Positions 34,474-43,152 are shown, numbered from the stretch's first letter. The stretch is 64,000 nt of DNA from Burkholderia sp. Bp9143 (GCF_003853645.1 NZ_QTPO01000033.1:38158-102157), one strand, 5' to 3'. The notes: generated by a model from the sequence alone, not told the origin. Translations and numbers: made by a program.

Positions 34474-34962
34474 ATGCTGGACAAACTCGATGCCGAATTC
34501 GCGTTCGGCCGACAGGCGCTCGACGTGCGCGCCTATCGGCAGGAACTGCTGTCGTCGAACATCGCGAACGCCGACACGCCCGGCTACCAGGCCCGCGACA
34601 CCGATTTCGCGTCGACCCTCGCGCGCTCGCTGAAGCAGACCGACGGCGGTCTCGCGCCGAGCAACGCCGCGCAGCTGCCGATGGCGCAGCCGGCCGGCGT
34701 GACGAGCGGGATGACGATGGTGTCGACGGCGCCGGGCCACATGGCCGGCACCGCGAAGCTGATTCCGACCGGCGGCCCGGCCGACGACTACGGTCGTGCG
34801 CAGTACCGGATGCCGCTGCAGCCGTCGCTCGACGGCAACACGGTCGATCTCGACGTCGAGCGCGTGCAGTTCGCGAACAACGCGCTGCACTACGAAACCG
34901 GGATGACCGTGATGACCCAGCAGATCAAGGCGATGATCGCCGCGATCTCGACGAACTCGTAA
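34474..34962 (+). CDS. flgB: Flagellar proximal rod protein FlgB
   Basis: A 162-aa rod protein, exported by the flagellar type III system. It has the N-terminal rod motif SSNIANADTPGYQARDTDF and the C-terminal heptad-type helix (VDLDVERVQFANNALHYETGMTVMTQQIKAMIAAI) that rod proteins use to polymerise. The ATG at 34474 follows a GGAGA site; the frame upstream to 34369 is not coding. First gene of flgB-C-D-E-F-G-H-I-J and divergent from flgA across 205 bp, where the class 2 promoters must lie, though I could not pick them out with confidence. Confidence 0.95.
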   Translation: MLDKLDAEFAFGRQALDVRAYRQELLSSNIANADTPGYQARDTDFASTLARSLKQTDGGLAPSNAAQLPMAQPAGVTSGMTMVSTAPGHMAGTAKLIPTGGPADDYGRAQYRMPLQPSLDGNTVDLDVERVQFANNALHYETGMTVMTQQIKAMIAAISTNS

Positions 34963-34998
34963 GCGCGCGCCGCTTCCGCACCCGAACAAGGAGCCTCC

Positions 34999-35424
34999 AT
35001 GCCCTCGTTGATGAACATCTTCGGCGTCGCCGGTTCGGCGCTGTCCGCGCAATCGCAGCGCCTGAACGTCACCGCGTCGAACCTCGCGAACGCCGACAGC
35101 GCGACCGGCCCCGACGGCAAGCCGTACAAGGCCAAGCAGGTCGTGTTCGCGACCGACCCGATGGGCGGCGCGCGCACCGCGTCCGGCCAGGGCGTGGGCG
35201 GCGTGCGCGTGACCCAGGTGGTCGACGATCCGTCGCCGATGAAATCGACCTACGACCCGGCGAACCCGGCCGCCGACGCGAACGGCTACGTGCAGATGCC
35301 GAACGTCGATCCGGTGCAGGAGATGGTGAACATGATCTCGGCGTCGCGCTCGTACCAGGCCAACGTCGAGACGCTGAACACCGCGAAGACGCTGATGCTC
35401 AAGACGCTGACGATCGGCACGTAA
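34999..35424 (+). CDS. flgC: Flagellar rod protein FlgC
   Basis: A 141-aa proximal rod subunit. The N terminus NIFGVAGSALSAQSQRLNVTASNLANADS holds the rod/hook family motif, the middle has the FlgC-typical GVGGVRVTQVVDDPSPMKSTYDPANPAAD, and the C-terminal VQEMVNMISASRSYQANVETLNTAKTL is the coiled-coil end. It lies 36 bp after flgB. Confidence 0.95.
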   Translation: MPSLMNIFGVAGSALSAQSQRLNVTASNLANADSATGPDGKPYKAKQVVFATDPMGGARTASGQGVGGVRVTQVVDDPSPMKSTYDPANPAADANGYVQMPNVDPVQEMVNMISASRSYQANVETLNTAKTLMLKTLTIGT

Positions 35425-35491
35425 GCCGCGCGCCGAGCGTCCATCCACACCGAGACCCAGACCCGACAGTTCCGACACAAGGCCACCCAGG

Positions 35492-36238
35492 ATGACTTCC
35501 TCCAGCACGACGATCGGCAGCAATGGCACCAACGTGTCGACCCTGCCGACCGACACGATGAACACCAACAGCGTGTCGACGACCGGCACGTCGGCGAGCG
35601 ACCTGCAGGCGACGTTCCTGAAGCTGCTCGTCACGCAGCTGCAGAACCAGGATCCGACGAGCCCGGTCGACAGCTCGCAGATGACGTCGCAGCTCGCGCA
35701 GATCAACACGGTGAGCGGCATCGCGCAGCTGAACACGTCGCTCACGTCGCTGTCGACGCAGCTCGCGGCCGGCCAGCAGACGCAGGCCGCGCTGCTGATC
35801 GGCACGAACGTGCTCGCGCCGGGCAACAGCGTCGCGGTGAAGAGCGGCGCGGCGTCGCCGTTCGGCGTGTCGCTCACGAGCGACGTGTCGAACCTGACGA
35901 TCACCGTGAAGAACAGCGCGGGCGTCGTCGTGAACACGATCAACGCGGGCCAGCAGTCCGCCGGCACGGTGCCGTTCAACTGGACGCCGACCGATACGGC
36001 CGGCAACGCGCTGCCGGACGGCAAGTACACCGTGAGCGCGCAGTACACGGGCAGCGACGGCAAGACGTATGCGCCGACCGTGCTCGCGGCCGCGCAGGTG
36101 CAGAGCGTGATCAAGCAGGCCGACGGCACGGCGGGGCTCGTGCTGTCGAACGGCACGACGGTGGGGTTGACCCAGGTCGCGTCGATTTTCCCGAACACCG
36201 CGTCGTCGTCGTCCGGCGGCACGACCACCACCAACTGA
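35492..36238 (+). CDS. flgD: Flagellar hook capping protein FlgD
   Basis: A 248-aa hook cap scaffold. A disordered Ser/Thr-rich start (about 1-35) precedes LQATFLKLLVTQLQNQDPTSPVDSSQMTSQLAQINTVSGIAQLNTSL, the conserved FlgD N domain. The C-terminal part (about 100-230) is the Ig/tudor-like module (VKNSAGVVVNTINAGQQSAGTVPFNWTPTDTAGNALPDGKYTVSA). FlgD sits at the growing hook tip and is discarded once the hook is complete. Confidence 0.95.
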   Translation: MTSSSTTIGSNGTNVSTLPTDTMNTNSVSTTGTSASDLQATFLKLLVTQLQNQDPTSPVDSSQMTSQLAQINTVSGIAQLNTSLTSLSTQLAAGQQTQAALLIGTNVLAPGNSVAVKSGAASPFGVSLTSDVSNLTITVKNSAGVVVNTINAGQQSAGTVPFNWTPTDTAGNALPDGKYTVSAQYTGSDGKTYAPTVLAAAQVQSVIKQADGTAGLVLSNGTTVGLTQVASIFPNTASSSSGGTTTTN

Positions 36239-36266
36239 TCCAGCTTTCTCGAAAACGGAGACCGAA

Positions 36267-37505
36267 ATGGGTTATCAACAGGGTTTGAGCGGCCTCGCGG
36301 GTGCGTCGAACGCGCTCGACGTGATCGGCAACAACATCGCGAACGCGAACACGGTCGGCTTCAAGTCGAGTACCGCGCAGTTTTCCGACATGTATGCGAA
36401 CTCGGTCGCGACGTCGGTCAACACCCAGATCGGCATCGGCACGCAGATCGCCTCGGTGCAGCAGCAGTTCGGCCAGGGCACGATCAACACGACGAGCAAC
36501 GCGCTCGACGTCGCGATCAACGGCAACGGCTTCTTCCAGATGTCGAACAACGGCGTGATCACGTATTCGCGCGACGGCACGTTCCAGCGTGACAAGAACG
36601 GCTTCATCATCGACTCGCAGGGCCGCAACCTGATGGGCTATGCGGCGAACGCGGGCGGCGTGGTCAACACCGCGGCGACCGTGCCGCTGCAGGCGCCGAC
36701 CACCAACCTCGTGCCGAGCGCGACGACCAAGATCAACGGCCAGTTCAACCTGAACTCGCAGGACACGGTGCCGACCACGACGCCGTTCTCCGCGACCGAC
36801 AGCACGTCGTACAACTACTCGACGTCGATCCAGGTGTACGACTCGCTCGGCGGCGCGCAGCAGGTCGACATGTACTTCGTGAAGTCGGCGACGACCGGCT
36901 CGTGGGAAACATACGCGGGCGTGCATGGCCAGACGCCGACCGACCTCGGCACCGTGGCGTTCAACACGTCGGGCCAGATCGCGAGCACGACGCCCGTCGC
37001 GCCCGTCACCGGCTCGACCGGCAAGTTCCAGTTCACGATCCCGGCCACCGGCGGCTCCGCGACGCCGCAGCCGCTGACGCTCGACCTGACCGGCACGACC
37101 CAGTACGGCGGCAAGGATGGCGTGAACAACCTCGCACAGGACGGTTTCGCGAGCGGCACGCTGACGACCTTCTCGATCGGCGCCGACGGCAAGCTGACCG
37201 GCAACTACTCGAATGGCCAGACCGCGGTGCTCGGCCAGATCGCGCTCGCCAACTTCAACAACCCGAACGGCCTCGTGAATCTCGGCGGCAACCAGTACGC
37301 GGAATCCTCCGCGTCGGGCGTGCCGCAGGTCTCCGCGCCGGGCAGCACGAACCACGGCACGCTGCAGGGCAGCGCGCTGGAAAACTCGAACGTCGACCTG
37401 ACGGCCCAGCTCGTCAACCTGATCACCGCGCAGCGCAACTACCAGGCGAACGCGCAGACGATCAAGACGCAGCAGACCGTCGACCAGACGCTCATCAACC
37501 TGTAA
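36267..37505 (+). CDS. flgE: Flagellar hook protein FlgE
   Basis: A 412-aa hook subunit. N-terminal domain D0 begins MGYQQGLSGLAGASNALDVIGNNIANANTVGFKSS. The middle holds the D1/D2 beta regions, Thr/Ser/Gly-rich as expected. The C-terminal D0 helix reads LENSNVDLTAQLVNLITAQRNYQANAQTIKTQQTVDQTLINL. Length is close to that of E. coli FlgE (402 aa). It lies 28 bp downstream of flgD and 20 bp upstream of flgF. Confidence 0.96.
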   Translation: MGYQQGLSGLAGASNALDVIGNNIANANTVGFKSSTAQFSDMYANSVATSVNTQIGIGTQIASVQQQFGQGTINTTSNALDVAINGNGFFQMSNNGVITYSRDGTFQRDKNGFIIDSQGRNLMGYAANAGGVVNTAATVPLQAPTTNLVPSATTKINGQFNLNSQDTVPTTTPFSATDSTSYNYSTSIQVYDSLGGAQQVDMYFVKSATTGSWETYAGVHGQTPTDLGTVAFNTSGQIASTTPVAPVTGSTGKFQFTIPATGGSATPQPLTLDLTGTTQYGGKDGVNNLAQDGFASGTLTTFSIGADGKLTGNYSNGQTAVLGQIALANFNNPNGLVNLGGNQYAESSASGVPQVSAPGSTNHGTLQGSALENSNVDLTAQLVNLITAQRNYQANAQTIKTQQTVDQTLINL

Positions 37506-37525
37506 TGCGCGGATAACCGGCAGCC

Positions 37526-38284
37526 ATGGACCGACTGATCTACACGGCGATGACGGGCGCGTCGCAGTCGCTCGACCAGCAGGCGATCGTCGCGAACAAC
37601 CTCGCGAACGCCTCGACGACGGGTTTTCGCGCGCAGCTCGCGACCTACCGCGCGGTGCCGATGAATTTCGGCGACGGCAGCACGATCGACCCGACGACGA
37701 CGCGCACCTACGTGCTCGCGTCGACGCCCGGCGCGGATTACGCACCGGGTCCGATCACGCGCACCGGCAACCCGCTCGACGTCGCGGTGCAGGGCGCCGG
37801 CTGGCTGTCGGTGCAGACGGCCGACGGCAGCGAGGCGTACACCCGCGCCGGCAACCTGCACGTCGATGAAAACGGCCAGCTCGTCAACGCGAGCAACCTG
37901 CCGGTGATCGGCAACGGCGGCCCGATCTCGGTGCCGCCGAACGCGGAAGTGACGATCGGCAAGGACGGCACGGTGTCCGCGCTGATGCCGGGCGACCCGC
38001 CGACGGCGGTCGCGATCGTCGACCAGATGAAGCTCGTGAACCCCGATCCGGCCACGCTCACGCGCGGCAACGACGGACTGTTCCGCACCGCCGACGGCAA
38101 TCCGGCCGACGCCGACCCGAACGTGGTCGTCACGCCGAATTCGCTCGAAGGCAGCAACGTGAACCCGGTGACCGCGATGGTCGCGATGATCGACAACGCA
38201 CGGGCGTTCCAGCTGCAGTCGAAGCTGATCCAGACGGCCGACCAGAACGAGCAGTCGGCGAACCAGCTGCTCAACTTCAGCTGA
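37526..38284 (+). CDS. flgF: Flagellar proximal rod protein FlgF
   Basis: A 252-aa rod protein. MDRLIYTAMTGASQSLDQQAIVANNLANASTTGFRAQL is the typical FlgF start, with the conserved AQLATYRAVP and GAGWLSVQTADGSEAYTRAGNLHVDENGQLV middle part. The C terminus (LEGSNVNPVTAMVAMIDNARAFQLQSKLIQTAD) is the polymerisation helix. FlgF is needed in small number between FlgC and FlgG. Confidence 0.95.
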   Translation: MDRLIYTAMTGASQSLDQQAIVANNLANASTTGFRAQLATYRAVPMNFGDGSTIDPTTTRTYVLASTPGADYAPGPITRTGNPLDVAVQGAGWLSVQTADGSEAYTRAGNLHVDENGQLVNASNLPVIGNGGPISVPPNAEVTIGKDGTVSALMPGDPPTAVAIVDQMKLVNPDPATLTRGNDGLFRTADGNPADADPNVVVTPNSLEGSNVNPVTAMVAMIDNARAFQLQSKLIQTADQNEQSANQLLNFS

Positions 38285-38319
38285 GCGGCACGGCCCTCGC
38301 TACCAGGAGAAGATTCAAC

Positions 38320-39108
38320 ATGAACCGATCGCTCTACATCGCCGCCACCGGCATGAATGCGCAGCAGGCGCAGATGGACGTGATCTCGAACAACCTCGCG
38401 AACACCAGCACGAACGGTTTCAAGGCGTCGCGCGCGGTGTTCGAGGATCTGCTGTACCAGACCATCCGCCAGCCGGGCGCGAACTCGACGCAGCAGACCG
38501 AACTGCCGTCGGGCCTGCAGCTCGGCACCGGCGTGCAGCAGGTCGCGACCGAGCGCCTGTACACGCAGGGCGGCCTCACGCAGACGGGCAACTCGAAGGA
38601 TGTCGCGATCAACGGCGCGGGCTTCTTCCAGGTGGTGATGCCGGACGGCACGAACGCCTATACGCGCGACGGCTCGTTCCAGACCAACGCGCAGGGCCAG
38701 CTCGTCACGTCGAGCGGCTATCAGATCCTGCCGGCGATCACGGTGCCGCAGAACGCGCAGTCGCTGACGATCGGCAAGGACGGCGTCGTGTCGGTCACGC
38801 AGCCGGGCTCGAGCAACGCGGTGCAGATCGGCTCGCTGCAGATCGCGACCTTCATCAACCCGGCCGGCCTCGAGGCGAAGGGCGAGAACCTGTTCGCCGA
38901 GACCACGTCGTCGGGCGCGCCGAACGTGTCGCAGCCGGGCCTGAACGGCGCGGGCGTGCTCAACCAGGGCTACGTCGAGGCGTCGAACGTGAACGTCGTG
39001 CAGGAGCTCGTCAACATGATCCAGACGCAGCGTGCGTACGAGATCAACAGCAAGGCCGTGACGACGTCCGACCAGATGCTGCAGACCGTCACGCAGATGA
39101 AGAGCTAA
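38320..39108 (+). CDS. flgG: Flagellar distal rod protein FlgG
   Basis: A 262-aa major rod subunit. MNRSLYIAATGMNAQQAQMDVISNNLANTSTNGFKASRAVFEDLLYQ is a near-universal FlgG opening, and GLQLGTGVQQVATERLYTQG and the C-terminal YVEASNVNVVQELVNMIQTQRAYEINSKAV complete the match. It builds the distal rod that crosses the periplasm through the P and L rings. Confidence 0.96.
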   Translation: MNRSLYIAATGMNAQQAQMDVISNNLANTSTNGFKASRAVFEDLLYQTIRQPGANSTQQTELPSGLQLGTGVQQVATERLYTQGGLTQTGNSKDVAINGAGFFQVVMPDGTNAYTRDGSFQTNAQGQLVTSSGYQILPAITVPQNAQSLTIGKDGVVSVTQPGSSNAVQIGSLQIATFINPAGLEAKGENLFAETTSSGAPNVSQPGLNGAGVLNQGYVEASNVNVVQELVNMIQTQRAYEINSKAVTTSDQMLQTVTQMKS

Positions 39109-39129
39109 CCGGAACGTCACGTCGTCGCC

Positions 39130-39819
39130 ATGAAGCAGGTTCGCCTCCTCCCGTCAGCCCCCGTCCGCGCCGTGTGCGCGGTCGCGGTGGCCGCGCTCGC
39201 CGGTTGCGCGCAGATTCCGCGCGACCCGATCATCCAGCAGCCGATGACGGCGCAGCCGCCGATGCCGATGTCGATGCAGGCGCCCGGCTCGATCTACAAC
39301 CCGGGCTATGCGGGCCGGCCGCTGTTCGAGGATCAGCGGCCGCGCAACGTCGGCGACATCCTGACGATCATGATCGCGGAGAACATCAACGCGACCAAGT
39401 CGTCCGGCGCGAACACGAACCGGCAGGGCAACACCGACTTCAGCGTGCCGACGGCCGCGTTCCTCGGCGGGCTGTTCGCGAAGGCGAACCTGTCGGCGGC
39501 CGGCAACAACAAGTTCGCGGCGACGGGCGGCGCCAGCGCGGCGAACACGTTCAACGGCACGATCACGGTGACCGTCACCAGCGTGCTGCCGAACGGCAAC
39601 CTCGTCGTCAGCGGCGAGAAGCAGATGCTGATCAACCAGGGCAACGAATTCGTGCGCTTCTCGGGCGTCGTCAACCCGAACACGATCTCGGGCGCGAACT
39701 CGGTCTACTCGACGCAGGTCGCCGACGCGAAGATCGAATACTCGTCGAAGGGCTACATCAACGAAGCCGAGACGATGGGCTGGCTGCAGCGCTTCTTCCT
39801 CAACATCGCACCGTGGTGA
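39130..39819 (+). CDS. flgH: Flagellar L-ring lipoprotein FlgH
   Basis: A 229-aa outer-membrane lipoprotein. The signal ends in lipobox LAGC with the lipidated Cys26. The body has the FlgH hallmarks PGSIYNPGYAGRPLFEDQRPRNVGDILTIMI, the central beta region, GEKQMLINQGNEFVRFSGVVNPNTIS, and the C-terminal GYINEAETMGWLQRFFLNIAPW. It forms the outer-membrane ring around the rod. The stop overlaps the flgI start by 1 bp. Confidence 0.96.
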   Translation: MKQVRLLPSAPVRAVCAVAVAALAGCAQIPRDPIIQQPMTAQPPMPMSMQAPGSIYNPGYAGRPLFEDQRPRNVGDILTIMIAENINATKSSGANTNRQGNTDFSVPTAAFLGGLFAKANLSAAGNNKFAATGGASAANTFNGTITVTVTSVLPNGNLVVSGEKQMLINQGNEFVRFSGVVNPNTISGANSVYSTQVADAKIEYSSKGYINEAETMGWLQRFFLNIAPW

Positions 39820-41003
39820 TGACGATGCCGCAGCCTCTTGTTCACCGCCTGTCGTCCCGTGCGCGTGCCGTCGCGCGGCTCGCCGCCGCGTTCGTGCTGG
39901 CGGCGTGCGCGCTCGGCGCGGCACCCGCGCACGCGGAGCGCCTGAAGGACCTCGCGCAGATCCAGGGCGTGCGCGACAACCCGCTGATCGGCTATGGCCT
40001 CGTCGTCGGCCTCGACGGCACGGGCGACCAGACGATGCAGACGCCGTTCACGACGCAGACGCTCGCGAACATGCTCGCGAACCTCGGCATCTCGATCAAC
40101 AACGGCTCGGCCAACGGCGGCCCGTCGTCGCTGAACAACATGCAGCTGAAGAACGTCGCGGCCGTGATGGTGACCAGCACGCTGCCGCCGTTCGCGCGGC
40201 CGGGCGAGGCGCTCGACGTGACCGTGTCGTCGCTCGGCAACGCGAAGAGCCTGCGCGGCGGCACGCTGCTGCTCACGCCGCTGAAGGGCGCGGACGGCCA
40301 GGTGTACGCGCTCGCGCAGGGCAACATGGCGGTCGGCGGCGCGGGTGCGAGCGCGAACGGCAGCCGCGTGCAGGTGAACCAGCTCGCGGCCGGCCGGATC
40401 GTCGGCGGCGCGATCGTCGAGCGCGCGGTGCCGAACGCGATCGCGCAGATGAACGGCGTGCTGCAGCTGCAGCTGAACGACATGGACTACGGCACCGCGC
40501 AACGGATCGTGTCCGCGGTCAATGCGAGCTTCGGCCCGGGCACCGCGACGGCGCTCGACGGCCGCACGATCCAGCTCGCCGCGCCGGCGGATTCCGCGCA
40601 GCAGGTCGCGTTCATGGCGCGCCTGCAGAACCTCGACGTGAGCCCCGACAAGGCCGCCGCGAAGGTGATCCTGAACGCGCGCACCGGCTCGATCGTGATG
40701 AACCAGATGGTCACGCTGCAAAGCTGCGCGGTCGCGCACGGCAACCTGTCGGTGATCGTCAACACGCAGCCGGTGGTGTCGCAGCCGGGACCGTTCTCGA
40801 ACGGGCAGACGGTGGTCGCGCAGCAATCGCAGATCCAGCTGAAGCAGGACAACGGCGCGCTCAAGATGGTGACGGCCGGCGCGAACCTCGCCGACGTCGT
40901 GAAGGCGCTGAACACGCTCGGCGCGACGCCGGCGGACCTGATGTCGATCCTGCAGGCGATGAAGGCGGCCGGCGCGCTGCGCGCGGACCTGGAGGTGATC
41001 TAA
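39819..41003 (+). CDS. flgI: Flagellar P-ring protein FlgI
   Basis: A 394-aa periplasmic ring protein. The signal peptide has a slightly long basic N region and likely cleaves after AHA (residue about 39). The mature part opens ERLKDLAQIQGVRDNPLIGYGLVVGLDGTGDQT, the defining FlgI stretch, and continues with MLANLGI, LTPLKGADGQVYALAQGNMAVGG, and the C-terminal ANLADVVKALNTLGATPADLMSILQAMKAAGALRADLEVI. Depends on the FlgA chaperone encoded divergently. ATG at 39819 overlaps the flgH stop; another ATG 6 bp later is possible. The stop directly abuts flgJ. Confidence 0.96.
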   Translation: MTMPQPLVHRLSSRARAVARLAAAFVLAACALGAAPAHAERLKDLAQIQGVRDNPLIGYGLVVGLDGTGDQTMQTPFTTQTLANMLANLGISINNGSANGGPSSLNNMQLKNVAAVMVTSTLPPFARPGEALDVTVSSLGNAKSLRGGTLLLTPLKGADGQVYALAQGNMAVGGAGASANGSRVQVNQLAAGRIVGGAIVERAVPNAIAQMNGVLQLQLNDMDYGTAQRIVSAVNASFGPGTATALDGRTIQLAAPADSAQQVAFMARLQNLDVSPDKAAAKVILNARTGSIVMNQMVTLQSCAVAHGNLSVIVNTQPVVSQPGPFSNGQTVVAQQSQIQLKQDNGALKMVTAGANLADVVKALNTLGATPADLMSILQAMKAAGALRADLEVI

Positions 41004-41987
41004 ATGGCAGCGAACCTTCCGAACGCGAACGACCTGACGCAGCGCTTCGCGCTCGACGTGCAGGGCTTCGACGCGCTGCGCGCGCAGGCGAAGCAGTCGC
41101 CGCAGGCGGGCGCGAAGGCGGTCGCCGGCCAGTTCGACGCGATGTTCACGCAGATGATGCTCAAGAGCATGCGCGACGCGTCGCCCGACGGCGGGCTGCT
41201 CGATTCGCACACGTCGAAGATGTACACGTCGATGCTCGACCAGCAGCTCGCGCAGCAGATGTCGAAGCGCGGGATCGGCGTGGCCGACGCGCTGATGAAG
41301 CAGCTGCTGCGCAACGCGGGGCAGGGCTCGGGTAGCGACACGACGGCCGACGCCGGCGCGGCCGGGCTCGGTGCCGCCGGCTTCGGCACCTCGGGCAACG
41401 AAGGCAGCCTCGCCGCGATGAACGCGATGGCGAGGGCCTACGCGAACGCGGCGAACAATGGCGGGCTCGCCGGCGCGCGCGGCTACACGGCCGGCAGCGC
41501 GCTGACGCCGCCGCTGAAGGGCGCGAGCGGCGTGCAGGACGCCGACGCGTTCGTCGACCGGCTCGCCGGCCCGGCGCAGGCGGCGAGCGCGACCACCGGC
41601 ATCCCGGCGCGCTTCATCGTCGGGCAGGCCGCGCTCGAATCGGGCTGGGGCAAGCGCGAGATCCGCGCGAGCGACGGCTCGACGAGCTACAACGTGTTCG
41701 GCATCAAGGCGAACAAGGGCTGGACGGGCCGCACGGTGTCGGCACTGACGACCGAATACGTGAACGGCACGCCGCGCCGCGTCGTCGCGAAGTTCCGCGC
41801 GTACGACTCGTACGAGCACGCGATGACCGATTACGCGAACCTGCTGAAGAACAACCCGCGCTACGCGGGCGTGCTGAGTGCGAGCCGCAGCGTCGAGGGC
41901 TTCGCGCACGGGATGCAGAAGGCCGGCTACGCGACCGACCCGAATTACGCGAAGAAGCTGATCTCGATCATGCAGCAGATCGGCTGA
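41004..41987 (+). CDS. flgJ: Flagellar rod cap and muramidase FlgJ
   Basis: A 327-aa two-domain protein. The N-terminal rod-cap part (about 13-105) has GAKAVAGQFDAMFTQMMLKSMRDASPDGGL. The linker (106-180) is Gly/Ala-rich. The C-terminal GH73 glucosaminidase domain (about 180-327) has catalytic Glu212 in VGQAALESGWGKRE, then TSYNVFGIKANKGW and YATDPNYAKKLISIM. It clears peptidoglycan for the rod. The ATG follows the flgI stop with no gap, with GGAGGTGATC as SD inside flgI. Confidence 0.96.
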   Translation: MAANLPNANDLTQRFALDVQGFDALRAQAKQSPQAGAKAVAGQFDAMFTQMMLKSMRDASPDGGLLDSHTSKMYTSMLDQQLAQQMSKRGIGVADALMKQLLRNAGQGSGSDTTADAGAAGLGAAGFGTSGNEGSLAAMNAMARAYANAANNGGLAGARGYTAGSALTPPLKGASGVQDADAFVDRLAGPAQAASATTGIPARFIVGQAALESGWGKREIRASDGSTSYNVFGIKANKGWTGRTVSALTTEYVNGTPRRVVAKFRAYDSYEHAMTDYANLLKNNPRYAGVLSASRSVEGFAHGMQKAGYATDPNYAKKLISIMQQIG

Positions 41988-42087
41988 CGGGCCCGCCCCG
42001 CCGCCTGTTTGCAATCTTACGGACCGCGCCCGGCAGACCGCCGCGCGCGGTTTCAACGTTTGCGCGAAAAAAACCGGCGTTTCGATC

Positions 42088-42114
42088 TAAACTTTCGGTG
42101 AGCACTGCCGCTAA
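42088..42114 (+). promoter_or_regulatory. Sigma-28 (FliA) promoter of the ycgR-like gene
   Basis: TAAACTTT (42088-42095), an 11-bp spacer, GCCGCTAA (42107-42114): 14 of 16 positions agree with TAAAGTTT-N11-GCCGATAA. Transcription should begin near 42121, giving a leader of about 85 nt that contains the hairpin at 42130-42154. Confidence 0.87.
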
Positions 42115-42129
42115 GTGTGAGAGACCTGT

Positions 42130-42157
42130 AACCGGGCCATGTTCTGGCCCGGTTTTA
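42130..42157 (+). terminator. Terminator after flgJ that also lies in the ycgR leader
   Basis: A 10-bp perfect stem (42130-42139 with 42145-42154), a 5-nt loop and TTTT right after. By position it can end the flgB-J transcript. It is also downstream of the sigma-28 start site, so the ycgR-type mRNA must read through it. Confidence 0.65.
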
Positions 42158-42205
42158 CTGCGCACCGGTCGTCCCGGGCGCCCATGAAAAGAAAACCGGC
42201 TAGCC

Positions 42206-42961
42206 ATGAATATCGAAACGTCGACCGATCCGAGCCTGGATGCGGGCCATTCCGGGCCCGACTACGCCCGCCGCAATCCGCTGGAGATCGGCGTGCAGTT
42301 GCGCAACCTCGTGAACCGCGGCGACTTCCTGACCGTCCAGTACCCGGGCGGCCAGCTCGTCACGCGCCTGCTCGAGGTCGACGTCGGCGCGCGCACGTTC
42401 ACGTTCGACTGGGGCGCGCTGTCCGAGCAGAACGCCGGCATCCTCGGCGCGTCGCACTGCACCTTCGCGGCCGCGCCGGAAGGCGTGCGCGTCGAATTCA
42501 CGACGGGCACGCCGCGCGAGACGCGCTACGAGGGGCTGCCCGCGTTCGTCGCCGATTTCCCCGACGTGCTCATGTGCATCCAGCGCCGCGAGTATTTCCG
42601 CGTCGATGCGCCGATCGTCGATCCGTTCCTGTGCCGCGGCAAGCTGCTGGACGGCGAGAGCTTCGTGTTCGAGGTGCATAACCTGTCGCTCGGCGGCGTC
42701 GGGCTGCGGACGGCCGACGAGCGTGTCGAGGCGCTCGAGGTCGGCACGCTGCTGCCGGACGTCGAACTCGAGCTGACCGGCCACGGCAAGCTGTCGCTCG
42801 ACCTGCAGCTCGTGTCGCAGCGTTCGACCCAGCTGCCGAACGGCTCGCGCCGCTTCCAGCTCGGCTTTCGCTTCATGTCGCTGCCGGGCAGCGCGGAGAA
42901 CACGCTGCAGCGCCTGATCACGCAGCTCGAGATGAAGCGCCGCTCGCTCGCGCGGGCCTGA
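42206..42961 (+). CDS. YcgR-like PilZ-domain flagellar brake protein
   Basis: A 251-aa protein with an N-terminal YcgR (PilZN) domain (about 25-120; NPLEIGVQLRNLVNRGDFLTVQYPGGQLVTRLLEVD) and a C-terminal PilZ domain. The c-di-GMP-binding residues are present: RxxxR as Arg128 and Arg132 in IQRREYFRVDAPI, and NLSLGG at 159-164. In enterobacteria YcgR with bound c-di-GMP slows the motor. The sigma-28 promoter at 42088 supports co-expression with late flagellar genes. The SD is weak. The name ycgR is used by similarity only. Confidence 0.9.
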   Translation: MNIETSTDPSLDAGHSGPDYARRNPLEIGVQLRNLVNRGDFLTVQYPGGQLVTRLLEVDVGARTFTFDWGALSEQNAGILGASHCTFAAAPEGVRVEFTTGTPRETRYEGLPAFVADFPDVLMCIQRREYFRVDAPIVDPFLCRGKLLDGESFVFEVHNLSLGGVGLRTADERVEALEVGTLLPDVELELTGHGKLSLDLQLVSQRSTQLPNGSRRFQLGFRFMSLPGSAENTLQRLITQLEMKRRSLARA

Positions 42962-42971
42962 CGCATCCCTC

Positions 42972-42994
42972 GCGGCCCCGCTCGGGGCCGCTTT
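42972..42994 (+). terminator. Possible terminator after the ycgR-like gene
   Basis: An 8-bp perfect GC stem (42972-42979 with 42984-42991), loop GCTC, then only TTT. Eleven bases after the stop codon. The short U-tract makes it a weak intrinsic terminator, but it would separate this gene from flgK. Confidence 0.45.
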
Positions 42995-43070
42995 CGCGCC
43001 GGCGCCGGCATCGTCCGCCGGGCCGCTCGACAGCCGACGCGCACGCGCGCGTCGCCCGCGCATTTTTCCC

Positions 43071-43097
43071 TCAATTTTTCCGATCCGCGGCCGTTAT
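43071..43097 (+). promoter_or_regulatory. Sigma-28 (FliA) promoter of flgK-flgL
   Basis: TCAATTTT (43071-43078), an 11-bp spacer, GCCGTTAT (43090-43097), 56 bp before the flgK ATG. TCAA instead of TAAA is common in beta- and gamma-proteobacterial FliA sites, and the spacing equals that of the other two sites in this locus. Confidence 0.75.
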
Positions 43098-43152
43098 ACC
43101 GGGAGTTACGCAACCCGGCGGCCGCAGCGCGGCCGGCTCATCAGGATCGCGC

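Noticed and set aside
39753..42056. 767-codon open frame antisense to flgI and flgJ (and similar long antisense frames at 45060-47426 and 12558-14066)
   Set aside because: Arg/His/Ala/Val-rich translation with no family motif; long open antisense frames are expected opposite genes with G/C at nearly every third position.
42184..42681. ATG at 42184 starting an alternative frame overlapping the ycgR-like gene
   Set aside because: The product is Arg/Pro-rich without motifs, while the 42206 frame has intact YcgR and PilZ domains.
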